Notes under the pieces: model-generated
Database searches by the model: none
What the model saw: the letters and a program-made list of their open reading frames with translations, nothing else
What the model was told of the DNA's origin: nothing
Position numbers and translations under genes: made by a program
Source: Camellia lanceoleosa
Lineage: Eukaryota > Streptophyta > Magnoliopsida > Ericales > Theaceae
Reading direction: 5' to 3'
NCBI GenBank assembly: GCA_025200525.1
Contig: CM045761.1
Span: 45,888,190 to 45,952,189 of the forward strand
DNA length: 64,000 bases
Shown: piece by piece, positions 35,210 through 46,650 of the stretch
Layout: every line of letters begins with the position of its first letter
Position numbering within the stretch: the stretch's first letter is position 1

Positions 35210-38200
35210 GACCCCTCTCCCACTTTCCCTCTTTCCCGATATTCCCAACTTCATCAAGTATCTCTTGAGATCGAAAAAAAAAGCCCTAATCTCCCGCTCT
35301 GTCCCTCCCTCTCACCCAACAGAATCAGTATCTCTCTTGCAAACAGCGGCGTCTAGGTAACCAATCCTCTTCTTCCTCTCGCTCTTGCACACATACCTCC
35401 CTCTCACCCAGTCGTTCTGTCTCTCTTGCTGCATGCCAGCAACAACAGTGTCTCTCTGGTTCTCCCTCCGGCATCCAAGTATAGCCTTCCTTTACTTTCC
35501 TCTGCTCTCCTCTACCCTTCTATCGTTTGTTTCTCCCTGTTCATCAATTCAAGAATTTGTTGTGTGTGTTTGATTTGTGCCAAAAATTGATTTTGTGTTT
35601 GTGTTTGATTTGTGCGAAAATTGATTTTGTTTTGGTGTGTGTTTGAGTCACATGAAGTGGCCTCTCTACACTCTTGCCTAATGGCAAAGTATACTGGTGA
35701 ATTTTGGCAAACCCATGATAGTCACCGAATGTCTGCATGTTATCAACAATAGTGATTTTGTACTAAGAAGGGCTAAAGTATATAACTTGCACTGAATTTG
35801 TTGACACATTAATTTTCCACAAACATGCATGAGTTATTTCAACTTCTCAAGCATTCAAACAGTGCCTTAACTCATATCTGATTTTGGCAACTCAATTCAT
35901 GTTCATGAACAGATGATAAATAATATTTGGGGGTCAATAACACAAATATTTTTGGAATTAATTAAAGAATTTCTTTTTTCTTTTTCTTGGGTAGAGTTGC
36001 CCTAAGTGTCTATCTGATATAAGCCCTATAAATTAGCTTGAAGTTGGAATGTGATTTGGTGTGATTTTATCACTCTTTTTCTACAATTGATGCAACACAT
36101 TTAATCAGATGATGGAAGCAGCTAACAAAGAGATTTATGAATGTATAGTTCATTTTCTTCTTTTGAATCGTAGAAAAAATAAAATCAAACATTATGAGAT
36201 GAGGAAGAAAGAAGTTTGATAACATAATTACCAGGTAGGAACCTCTTAGATATATATATATATATATATATGTATGCAACAAATTTGCAAGATTTCTTCT
36301 ACTGTAGTTGTGCTCTTTCCTCCATTTTATGTCTTTGTCAGAATGCGGAAACCCTTATGCTGGTGGCCTCTTTTCCATGCATGACATATATAATTATTTC
36401 ATTATATAATTGGAACCTTGAATTTTTTTTTTCTTGCTTCATTGCTTGTGATTATTCATGCTTTTATCGAATATGGAGTTACTTCTATTTGTGTGTATAT
36501 TATATATATAGCTTTATAAATAGTTTGTACTGGTATATATGCATAATTCAAGTTTGGGTTTGGATTGACATGCGAGTCTGCTCCGAACCCAACTCAGGCC
36601 ATACCCAACCTTGATTTGCACATCGGAGTATTTGTATAGGGGGTCCAAAATGAATAGTAATAATAATATCACTTAGAGAGGCAAAGCTGTGCAAACATTT
36701 GATAATATACTGTTCTTTGGAATTTTGTCAATAATCTTTACAAAATTCCATATTGCATTCATATACTCATCCGTAGATCTATCAATTTAAAATCCAACTG
36801 TTTAAAATAGTTTTTAAATAGATACTTTGTATGTAGTGCTTTTAAGTTTTTAATTACCTTGCTAGACGCACCCAACCTTTATCCATCCTTTGGAAACGAC
36901 AAAGTAACTTCTTTTCCGATATGATCAATTCATGTATGTTATCTTGATTAAATAATTGGTGCAAATTCATACAGGAGCTGTATATGTTACAAAATAGAAT
37001 TCCATCAATAATAATAACACATGAAGGTAGAGTGCATCAAAGCAATTAATACATATTATGAAAATTACCAATTCCTCAGGACATTTCAATAGTTAGAAAC
37101 AAACACTTGGGATGCTCGAGAAGACAGACAATTTTTAACAACCCAATATTGACTACATCAGATCTGCACAATCCTAAAGGCATATATGAGAAAAGTAAAT
37201 TATGAATTGAAGAGCAAAGAATGACCAACGATCAATATTTCGAGTCTTTTCCATGCTAGGTCTCCAATCTGGATTGAACTTTCACTTACTTCCATTCTTG
37301 AAAGATTTACTACCTATGCCATTATTCCTCGGATAATAGAAGCATAAAAGAAGCCTAGACAAATATGAACCCATACTTTCCTGCAAATATGGTAAAAAAA
37401 TACCTTAATACATTTTTTTTTCTTCACATTCATTCATGTCTAATCGTTCACTACTCAATCCCTAATGCTTTAATGCACATATCAACATGCTATGATTGAC
37501 CTTTGGTGTGGGGGGGGGGGGGGGGGGCAAAAAAGCAACTCATCTCTTGCTTGGCAAAATCAGAACACCCATGTTACTTTTTTTCATTTTATTTTTCTTT
37601 GTTTGTTTGTTTGTTTTTGTTTTTTTCTTCAAAGATTGACTCCACCATATATTAACATGTACGTTCTATGTATTGTTTTGTGATTTATTTCAAAGCAAGC
37701 AGACCTAGAAGCTTTTTTTGGCTCTTCACACATTTCCTTATGGAGGCAAAGTTCCTGATTCCCTAACATGATGCAATGTCTATAAAATTATAGCAGCAGT
37801 AAAAAATTGGTTGAACTAGGAACTAAAGAATGCAAAAATTTGAGTAATCCACCAAGATCAAAATTTTAGTGAAAGATATAGCTTGTAAGCCTCATTAAAA
37901 CAAATGTATATGAACATAGAAAGAATCTTCTAATCACTGACCTTACAGTGTCAGATTTTGTGCTCTCTGTATCATCTGTCCTGCCTCTGGCTCCATTTGG
38001 TTTTCTGTTTTGACTTTCTTGTCCTAGTTCCATCCAAACATGACCAGCAATGCTAGTTGAAAATGGCCCGTTTCACCTATTCTTTGGATTTGGACCTTCA
38101 TTATGAAAATAAAAACTTGGATTTTTAGCCAGAGTTGGCGCTGGATTAGCATGCTTCAAATGATCCATGATCCCATTGGGCAAGGCAGCATAGTCACGGC

Positions 38201-40378
38201 TTGTTTTTGCTTTAACTTCCGGAATATTATCTATCCCATATTATCAACATCATTTAACTTTTTGGTTTTATCAATCTATATATAGCTGGATCATTGACTA
38301 TGACTTGTATAACCAGATGATGAAAGCCTTTCCTGGCAGGAGTTTTGAATTTTGTATTTCTACTTTTCATGTAAGGAAAATAATGTAAAAGTTCACTCAA
38401 AATGATCTAATCCCTGATCCAATGTTCCATGTATATTGTTCTTCGGGATTTTGAAGGTCAGAGGTTTAGGATTCAATATTTGCCCAACCTACTGACATTC
38501 TATTGTATGACTAAAGGAAGAAAAAAAAATCCAAATAATTGTGTTGTTTAAATATTGTAATTTAAGTGGCTGTGACACAAAATATATTAATAAATAAATA
38601 ATTGTGTTTGGAAGCAAACCTTGTACAAGAATGATTACCAATGACACTTTTAGATTGAGACAAAAAAAAAAAAAAAAAAAAAAAAAGCCCTCTAAAAACG
38701 AAGAGTTATTTATTTATTTTTCTTTTATTTATAGATAGGAGAGTAATTGCAATCATGAGAAATATTTACATAATCGAACAGATATATGTACAAAGCAAAG
38801 GGGAGAGATTGAAAAATACAGAGATATTGTAATTCTTCACTTCTTGTTGCCTCGGTCTCTCTCCCTCTTCTCTTGGATTTGTAATATATGATTTCATTCC
38901 ATTATATTTGTCAACTGCTTCAAGAAATTTAATCTTCCATCCTTTTTGTTTAGATCTCCTTCCCATCCTTTTTTACACTACAAATTCTAGAAATTTGAGT
39001 CTTGGATTCCCGTAATAACGTTAGGAAATCCTCATTTTGTTGTTTACCAAGACTTGTTCGTGCTTGTAATAGTAAAATTCATTTGATTGACTACTGTAAT
39101 CATCTCTTGATATATTTAATCATCTTTGTGATTCAGTAATCATTTAATGATCCTATAATCAGATTGCAATTCTGTTGCTTATTTTCTTGTGGCGTGATTT
39201 TCCATGGTTTGAATTGCTGTTGGATGATGTTGAATCTTTTAATCCTGTTGTTCACTCTGAACTTAAATCTTGTGAAAAAAAATTTACTATTCAGGTTCAG
39301 TGGCTGCTAAAATGCAAGAATGACGTTAGAAAACTTTTGTTCTGTTGCATAATTGTTTGGATTAATTAACTTTCTCATTCTTTTATAACTAGATTCACAG
39401 CCTTCTAATATTTCAATCCGGATATGCACTAATCTCTTAGCTTCCCAGCGACTGTTTTCTTTGTTTTTTTACTTTGTTTTTCATATGGTTATATATTTTA
39501 GGAAAAATTACAAAGAAAGGCCCAAAGTTTAAACATTGTACAAAATAAAACTTGAGTTTTTAATGTTGTTAATTTAAACCTTAATGTTTTCAATATAAAC
39601 CTTCTGTTTATTTTACCAACAAAAAAGAGTTTTAGATTTTTTTTTTGTATGCCTACATTAAATTTAATGATTAAAATATTATTTTTCGGTCGGTTTTATT
39701 TAACAAAAATTGACTTATAATTTAGATTGAAAATATTAGGGTTTAAATTTACAAAATTAAAAACTCAAAATTTCTTTGTTAGAATGGTCAAACTCAGGTT
39801 TTTCTTTTCTTTTCTTTTTTTTTTGGGTGTAATCTTTCCTGTATTTTATCTTTATTAACAAGCTACGGTGATAAAATTTGAATACAACATGGGCTGATTG
39901 TGTTGATGAATTTTATATTGAATATTTTCAACCCATGATAGAGCTTGTTTATTGTGTTGCTGTTGTCAATTTCATTGTGTTCTGTTTCTCATCTATATTG
40001 GTTTCTTGTGGTTTTTATTTGTTTATTTATTTATTTTAAATATAGAATTTTTGATTTGTTTTTGACAATCTTATTGACTAAATTTTGGGTTTCCCATGTA
40101 TTCATTTGTTCTCTTGTTAATTACATTCTTACACAAAAATAATTAAACTAACAAAAAAAGTGAATATCACAAATCTTTTATGTAATTAGAAAACCAGTAC
40201 GAAAAGGAAATTTGGAAACAACAAAATAATTAACAATTAAAAGAAAAATAAAACTTAAACCCTAACAATGAATCTAATACAATAGTTTTCAATAATCAAT
40301 CAAAACTACCTAATCTGAAGCCAACAATACTATGATGATTATGTTATTACACCATATACGATTATCATAAAAATATTA
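35210..40378. other. Internal CACTA sequence, no gene assigned
   Basis: 35210-35560 is CT-rich with a GTAACC donor-like site at about 35357, like an untranslated leader and first intron. Beyond it the sequence is ordinary AT-rich DNA with microsatellites ((TA)n at 36249-36271; G18 at 37510-37527; A-run near 38660). ORFs up to 114 residues show no recognisable domain. This could be intron or captured host DNA. Confidence 0.4.
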
Positions 40379-40705
40379 TCAATCTGGAACTACGGATCGG
40401 CACATGGGACAAGAATTATGTGATTCCAACCATGGCTTAATGCAGCGATGATGAAAAAGATGAGAACATGGCATGGAAGTAAGCTCTGTTCCCTCCCTAA
40501 ATTCCTCTAAACAAACAGCACAAGTAGTGCACTTTTCATTGTCTCCTTCACCATTGAACTCCACCACTTTCTTCAACCTATCAATGGTGGCCTTTGAAAC
40601 ACCCCTCCCCATCCTCATCCTCATTGTCATTGCCTCTACAGTTTCATCAACACCACCCCCATCCTCCACGATAACCACCCCATCTACGGCTAACATATCC
40701 ATCAT
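40379..40705 (-). CDS. RING-H2 finger protein (probable E3 ubiquitin ligase) inside the CACTA element
   Basis: A 108-residue ORF. Its C-terminal half is a complete RING-H2 domain: CAVC, then CSHLFHHRC and CPMC, giving the C-X2-C, C-X-H-X2-H-X2-C and C-X2-C ligand order for two zinc ions. A conserved tryptophan follows in KPWLESH. The N-terminal part is Val/Asp/Met-rich without a known domain. The frame stays open upstream to about 40748, where TACTTTCAG could be a splice acceptor, so an upstream exon may be missing. It runs antisense to the transposase genes. RING-H2 proteins recruit E2 enzymes for ubiquitin transfer. It is most likely a captured host gene or fragment, and I cannot tell if it is expressed. 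Confidence 0.7.
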   Translation of the reverse strand: MMDMLAVDGVVIVEDGGGVDETVEAMTMRMRMGRGVSKATIDRLKKVVEFNGEGDNEKCTTCAVCLEEFREGTELTSMPCSHLFHHRCIKPWLESHNSCPMCRSVVPD

Positions 40706-40749
40706 ATATTTGAGAGGCAGAGCAGAAGGCTGAAGAGGAAGAAGGCCCT

Positions 40750-43260
40750 GAAAGTATTAGTCTGAGAAAGAGAGGCAACAAGAAAAACAAACATTTAGCA
40801 TCAAAGTAGTTTTAAGAGCCTTTTAAACATTTTCCATCAATAGAGATGTAAACTAATTCAGTTGGTTTAGCTGTAATATTAAGTTAATAATTATTATTTA
40901 AATGGATAAACACAAACACAAAGGAGTGCACACGCTCGCGCACACACGTGCTCACACACACTCGAATGCTTCACTTTTTCCTTTCTATTTCTGAGCCATT
41001 GTTGTGCATTAAACTCTCCAGCCAATTTGCTCGTTCTGATTTTGTTTAAAATTTGAATTTAGGTCTTTTTCTGTTTTTGTTTTTGTGAAGTATAAGAACA
41101 TCAAATATTCCTCATTGCATGTGCTATTCAACAGCATTGTATCATTTCAGCCCTAATATGGATTTAATACAGAGCTTTGATTTTCTATCAAGTTTGTCTG
41201 AAAGAGGTTGTTGCAGATAAAAATTTGTTGCAAAGCTTGGTACTTTTGGGGAAACACAAAGTAGGAGGAATAATTTTGGTTTGTGGGCCATATTTGATAG
41301 GAAAGGCTTGGCAGTTCAAATTTACAAATATACTTGTATATTTTCGTTTCCCCCACTTGATGGAGTTTGAAAAGGGTAGATTGAATACGGATTTAATCTT
41401 TGGCATAATTTGCCCAAGTTACCGCTCTTAGGTTTGTACCCGCAACTTCAAAGTTGATCGGTCAAATTTTTACAGACTTCAAGGTTCATAGGTCAAATCT
41501 TAACCACTGAATTAAAGACGTTTCAGTGGCTTCTTTCATGAATTTCAATCCTTTTTTCAGCCTCTTGTTTCCCATCTACTTGTTAATCTAATCTATTCAT
41601 GCATATCTAGTTGATATCTAAATGTACGCTACACTCCCAAGTGAGCCTTTTGTTATTTGAAATCTGTCTCTAACTGCGGACTTAATTCCTAGGATTGCTA
41701 GCTATAATAGCTGAACAAAATGGAGAAACTCAAAATAGTTTAATCAACTTGAAAAGAATATCCAAACCTAAAAACAGTGCCGAAAGATAACCCACAGATT
41801 TTTTTTCACTGCAAATTATGGTATTTCCACATCAGTAAAGCTATATGCATAGAATCTATGCACAAAGATAATCCGAGAGAGATAAAATATGATTGAGATT
41901 CCACTCTTGTTTGGCAAAAACAATATTTTAAATCAATTTGAACCATGTATTAAACTAAGGTATTTTTCTGTCAGTATAATATTGTCTTTGCAAGTATGGT
42001 TGGCATGCCAAGAAAGCAATTACTGCATCAGATAATACATAAAAAAAACATCTTGGAAAGTGCAAACTACTGGGGTTAGCTTATAATAGGGGCAGAGCTT
42101 TAGATTTCATTAGAAAAACTCTATTATTCATTAGATTTCTAATGGGCCCTGGTGTTACCAAATCTGTAGAGGATGTTAAGAGTATTATTCATTAGTTTCG
42201 TCATTGCATCCTTTGTAGCAAAATCTGCCCCATCAGTAGTAGTCTTAGTAGTGGAGTTGGTTGATTCTGCATTCATAATATCAACAATTGCTTCAATATA
42301 TGATCTGCCTCTGGTTGCTGTTTTGGGGTTTTGGTGCTGGTTGGTCTATTTTGATGAATGGTTGGTAGCTGCTGGCTTGTCCTGTTTGATGAATGTGGAG
42401 TTAGTTGTTTGGTAGCTGCTGGTGCAGAGTTGCGAACTGCTGCTAGTCTGCTGGTGTATGATGTAGGGTGTGTATTACTGCTATGATGTCTTCTGGTGTA
42501 TTGTCTGTTGGTGTATGAGAGGTGGTTTTCTGATAGATTTTGAGGTGTTTGCTGCTATAGGGTGTGTATTGCTGCTGGTGTCTGATGCTATAGGCTGTAT
42601 GAGAGCCTCTCATGGTTTACCCAACCTTCAACAGCTCCACTCTAGTATTAGGAGACAGATGGCGAATATAATACACATTGAGTGATAATAATTTTTTAAG
42701 TCTTAGTCGCCCTCTTTGATTTTGTTTTCAAAATCTGTTTTCTAGAAAATAAAAATAACTAGTTTGATTAGAGTGATACATTTGTAAGGACCAAGATATA
42801 TTTATAAATGATCATACTGAACCAAGAAACTTGTTGATAAACAATTCCCTCTCTAAATCATGAAATTAAGATAATAAATATTACAACATAAATCTAATTT
42901 CCAAATTTGAAGTAGGTAAGAATAATAGTTATAAATATATTAATAGACATAGGTTTTCTTTTTATCGTTGAATCCCAAGTTATTTTGTCCAAACTTAATA
43001 TGTGTTTCTTATGTGTTTAAGTGATCGACATGTGTGTTTCCCAAAAAAAATTTCAAATAGAATTTTTTAATATGTGTACAATAGTAACCTAATCACCTTG
43101 AGATAAGGAATGTTGTTAATATGAATCACCTTCTTCCATATAGGTTTGTGACTTTTAAGATTATTTTTTGGTGACTGATGCATTGAATTGTTACGTGGTT
43201 TGGTTTTTATTGGTAATGATACAATCTAATCATAATGAAAATTTCCATCTTTAAATCCCA
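40750..43260. other. Internal CACTA sequence, no gene assigned
   Basis: Unremarkable sequence. Region 42190-42600 repeats GCTGGT/TTGGTAGCTGCTGG motifs. ORFs at 41177-41431 and 42173-42685 show no recognisable domain. Confidence 0.35.
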
Positions 43261-43266
43261 GTTATG

Positions 43267-43392
43267 TCCATGATATATTTGCTCACCTATTGGAATGTTT
43301 GCATTTTTGTCCATGATATATTTGCTCACCTATTGGAATGTGTGCATTTTTGTCCATGATATATTTGCTCACCTATTGGAATGTGTGCATTT
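43267..43392 (+). repeat. Three 43-bp direct repeats upstream of the transposase
   Basis: Units starting TCCATGATATATTTGCTCACC at 43267, 43310 and 43353 are almost identical. The array ends about 90 bp before the transposase ATG, where a promoter or leader element would lie. Confidence 0.9.
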
Positions 43393-43481
43393 ATGATGTA
43401 TAAAATATTAGAATTGTTGTTATGGTTAATTAATATGCATGTTCATGTATACAGAATATATATTTAGGAGAAGTAAACAAA

Positions 43482-46196
43482 ATGGACAAGAGTTGGATTG
43501 ATTTGCCAAATAGGATGTCGAGAGAATACATGAATGGGATCGATCAATTTCTAGTGTTTGCATACACCAATAGGTCTACAAGTTCGATGATTTGTTGTCC
43601 ATGTAGGAAATGCGAGAATCGCTATCACCTTGTCCGAGATAGTGTGCGAGAGCACTTGATTTCAAATGGCTTTCTAAACAAATACAAACATTGGATTAAT
43701 CATGGAGAGTCGTATACTTCTGTGCATGGTAACCAAGATAATGAAGCCTTAGTGAATGAAAACATTAGGGATGATATGGTGGGAATGATACTCGATGTTA
43801 CTGGTATTTCAGTTCCTAGTACAAGTGTTGTAGGTGATGAACCACAGGCACCAACTAATCCCAATGAAGCAGAACCACTTGCAACTGATCCGCAGTTAGG
43901 TCCAGATGTAGAGACTGAAAATTACTTCAAACTTTTAGAGGATGCTCAGACTGAATTGTATCCGAGTTGTCAGAAGTTCACATCTTTGTCGTTCATTGTT
44001 CGACTTTTACATATGAAGGTGCTAAATCAGTGGAGTGACACTTCTGTTACCATGTTACTTGAGTTGTTGAATGAAGCTTTCCCTGAGGGTGTGAAACTTC
44101 CTGATTCTTACTATAAAGCTCAAAAGATCACTACAGAGTTGGGCTTCACATATGAAACGTGGGATGTATGCCCCAATAGTTGTATGTTATTCCGAAATGA
44201 ATACATCAATCTTGATGAATGTGTCACATGCAAAAGTTCTAGGTGGAAACAAAATGGAGCTGATAGTTCAAATGTTCCTCGTGGAGGCGGTAAACAGATA
44301 CCCTCTAAACAGATGAGGTATTTCCCTTTGAAGCAAAGATTGCAGAGGTTGTATATGTCATCGAAAATGGCCAAGCTCATGAAATGGCATGCAGAGGAAC
44401 GACAAGATGATGGTGTCTTAAGACATCCTGCTAACTCCCTTGCATGGAAAGATTTTGACCGTCGAAATACTGACTTTGCTGATGATTGTCGAAGTGTAAG
44501 GCTTGGGTTAGCATCTGATGGTTTTAACCTATTCAGATCGATGAACATAGTTCATAGCACCTGGCCTGTTGTTCTCATTCCATACAACTTACCGCCATGG
44601 ATGTGCATGAAACAACCATTTTTGATTTTGTCTACACTTATCGATGGTCCAAAAGGACCTGGTGACAAAATTGATGTGTATATGCAACCGTTGATTGAGG
44701 AGTTGAAGGAACTATGGAATGATGGTGTCTCTACATTTGATGCATCAACAAATCAAATGTTTCAAATGCATGCAGCTTTGTTATGGACAATTAGTGATTT
44801 TCCAGCATATGCGAACTTGTCAGGATGGAGCACGAAAGGAGAATATGCATGTCCATGTTGCAATAAGGAAACTAGATCGTGTTGGTTAAAACATGGTAGG
44901 AAACATTCATATTTAGGTCATCGCAGATTCCTATCTAGTGGTCATAAATTTCAAAAGGATAAAGTATCATTTGATGGTACTCGGGAATTGAGTTTCAAAC
45001 CGAGATTGTTATCTGGATCAGAGATTTTGCTACAAGTAGAATCTGAGGGTATCTTAACCCAATACAGGCTGGGTGACCTTAAAGAGAGGCATAGGAGACA
45101 AGTGGAAAGGGAAAAAGTTGGACCTCGCACTCATAGTTGGAAAAAAGAGAGTATATTTTTTGAATTGCCATATTGGGAGCACAATCTAATAAGACATAAC
45201 CTTGATGTGATGCATATAGAGAAGAATGTATGTGACAATGTATTGTGGACAATACTGGGGGTTGTAGGGAAATCCAAGGATAATGTCAATGCTCGGCGCG
45301 ATCTGCAAGAAATGAATATTAGAAAACCCCTACACTTGCAGTCAAGAGGAATGAATAAAGCTTATTTGCCACCAGCACAATTCACAATGACCAAGGATGA
45401 GAAATATTTGTTCTTGAAAATGCTTAAGGACGTTAGATTTCCTGACGGGTATTCATCAAATATCTCTCGTCGTGTACGATTACAGGATAGAAGCATTTCG
45501 GGTCTAAAGAGCCACGATAGTCATATTCTGATGCAATAACTTATTCCTTTGGGTGTACGAGGATTGTTGCCTAAGAATGTTGTTCAAGCCTTGATTGAAT
45601 TAAGTAATTTCTTCAAACAATTGTGTTCCAAAGTAAGTCGTCAAACAGATGTAGCAAATATCCAAGGTCGTATAGCACTAACACTTTGTCATTTGGAGAA
45701 AATATTTCCACCAGCTTTTTTTGATATAATGGAGCATCTGCCTATACACCTAGCTGATGAAGCATTGGTGACTGGAGCGATTCAATTTCGATGGATGTAT
45801 CCAATTGAGAGATATCTTCTTACTTTAAAGCAATATGTATGTAATCGGGCTCATCCAGAAGGTTCAATGGCTAAAGGTTATCTCATGGAAGAATGCATGA
45901 ATTTTTGCTCTCAATATCTGAATGATGTGGAAACTAAATTGAATCAGCCTGTAAGGAACTACAATGGTGCAGCTAATATGGGTCGTGCTGTTGGTGAAAC
46001 CACAACTTTCAACCTTGGTCATACTTCTTATGTACAATGTCATCGATATATCTTGTTCAATACGAAAGCAGTTGAACCATTCCTAAAGCAGTTGAAACCA
46101 CAACTTTCAACCTTGGTCATACTTCTTATCACAATTGTCTCGACCAATGTTGTCTTCACAGGCCACCATAGGTATACAAATTTGTTATGTACTTAA
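43482..46196 (+). pseudogene. CACTA transposase (TNPD-like), one nonsense codon, altered C-terminus
   Basis: From the ATG at 43482: an N-terminal transposase-associated domain (SWIDLPNR, then CPCRKCENR with paired cysteines; residues about 3-78), then the long Transposase_21 region (about 320-620) with CPCC and HNLDVMHIEKNVCDN. A TAA at 45537-45539 replaces a codon at a conserved position. The same frame continues at 45540 with GVRGLLPKNVV and a DUF4218-like block (LPIHLADEALVTGAIQFRWMYPIERYL). Normal TNPD similarity ends near 46085. After that the frame runs into a copied piece of its own sequence and then TNPA exon sequence, to a stop at 46194. TNPD cuts element ends together with TNPA; this copy should not be functional without suppression of the stop. 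Confidence 0.9.
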
Positions 46197-46650
46197 ATTA
46201 TATTAATTAAATTATTTCATTTTCACTATACATAAGCTTTCTAATTTCATATGCTAGGACCGACGACTTCTTCATATCCCACCTCAGGTACACGGAAGAG
46301 GAAGCTTAATAATCCCTCTCGCACTATGGCTGTTGTTTTGCGTATGCAGACACAATCACCACCACCATCACAACCATCGATACAGCCACCAACACCATCA
46401 CAGCCATCGATACAGCCACCACCACCATCACAGCCACCGATACAGCCACCACCACCATCACAGCCATTGATACAACCACCACCATCATCACAATTGTCTC
46501 GACCAACGTTGTCTTCACAGGCCACCACAGGTATACAAATTTGTTATGTACTTAAATTATATTAATTAAATTATTTCATTTTCACTATACATAAACTTTC
46601 TAATTTCATATGCTAGGACCGACGACTTCTTCATATCCCACCTCAGGTAC
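46127..46650 (+). repeat. About 360-bp duplication joining TNPD to a TNPA exon-intron unit
   Basis: The segment TCACAATTGTCTCGACCAA...CCCACCTCAGGTAC occurs at about 46127-46286 and again at about 46489-46647, nearly identical across exon and intron. Just upstream, AACCACAACTTTCAACCTTGG occurs at about 45999 and 46095. Confidence 0.85.

Noticed and set aside
37510..37527. Run of 18 G residues
   Set aside because: A homopolymer of uncertain length, possibly a sequencing artefact; no biological meaning assigned.
46247..46528. Gly/Asp/Cys-rich minus-strand ORF
   Set aside because: Antisense shadow of the proline-rich TNPA exon.
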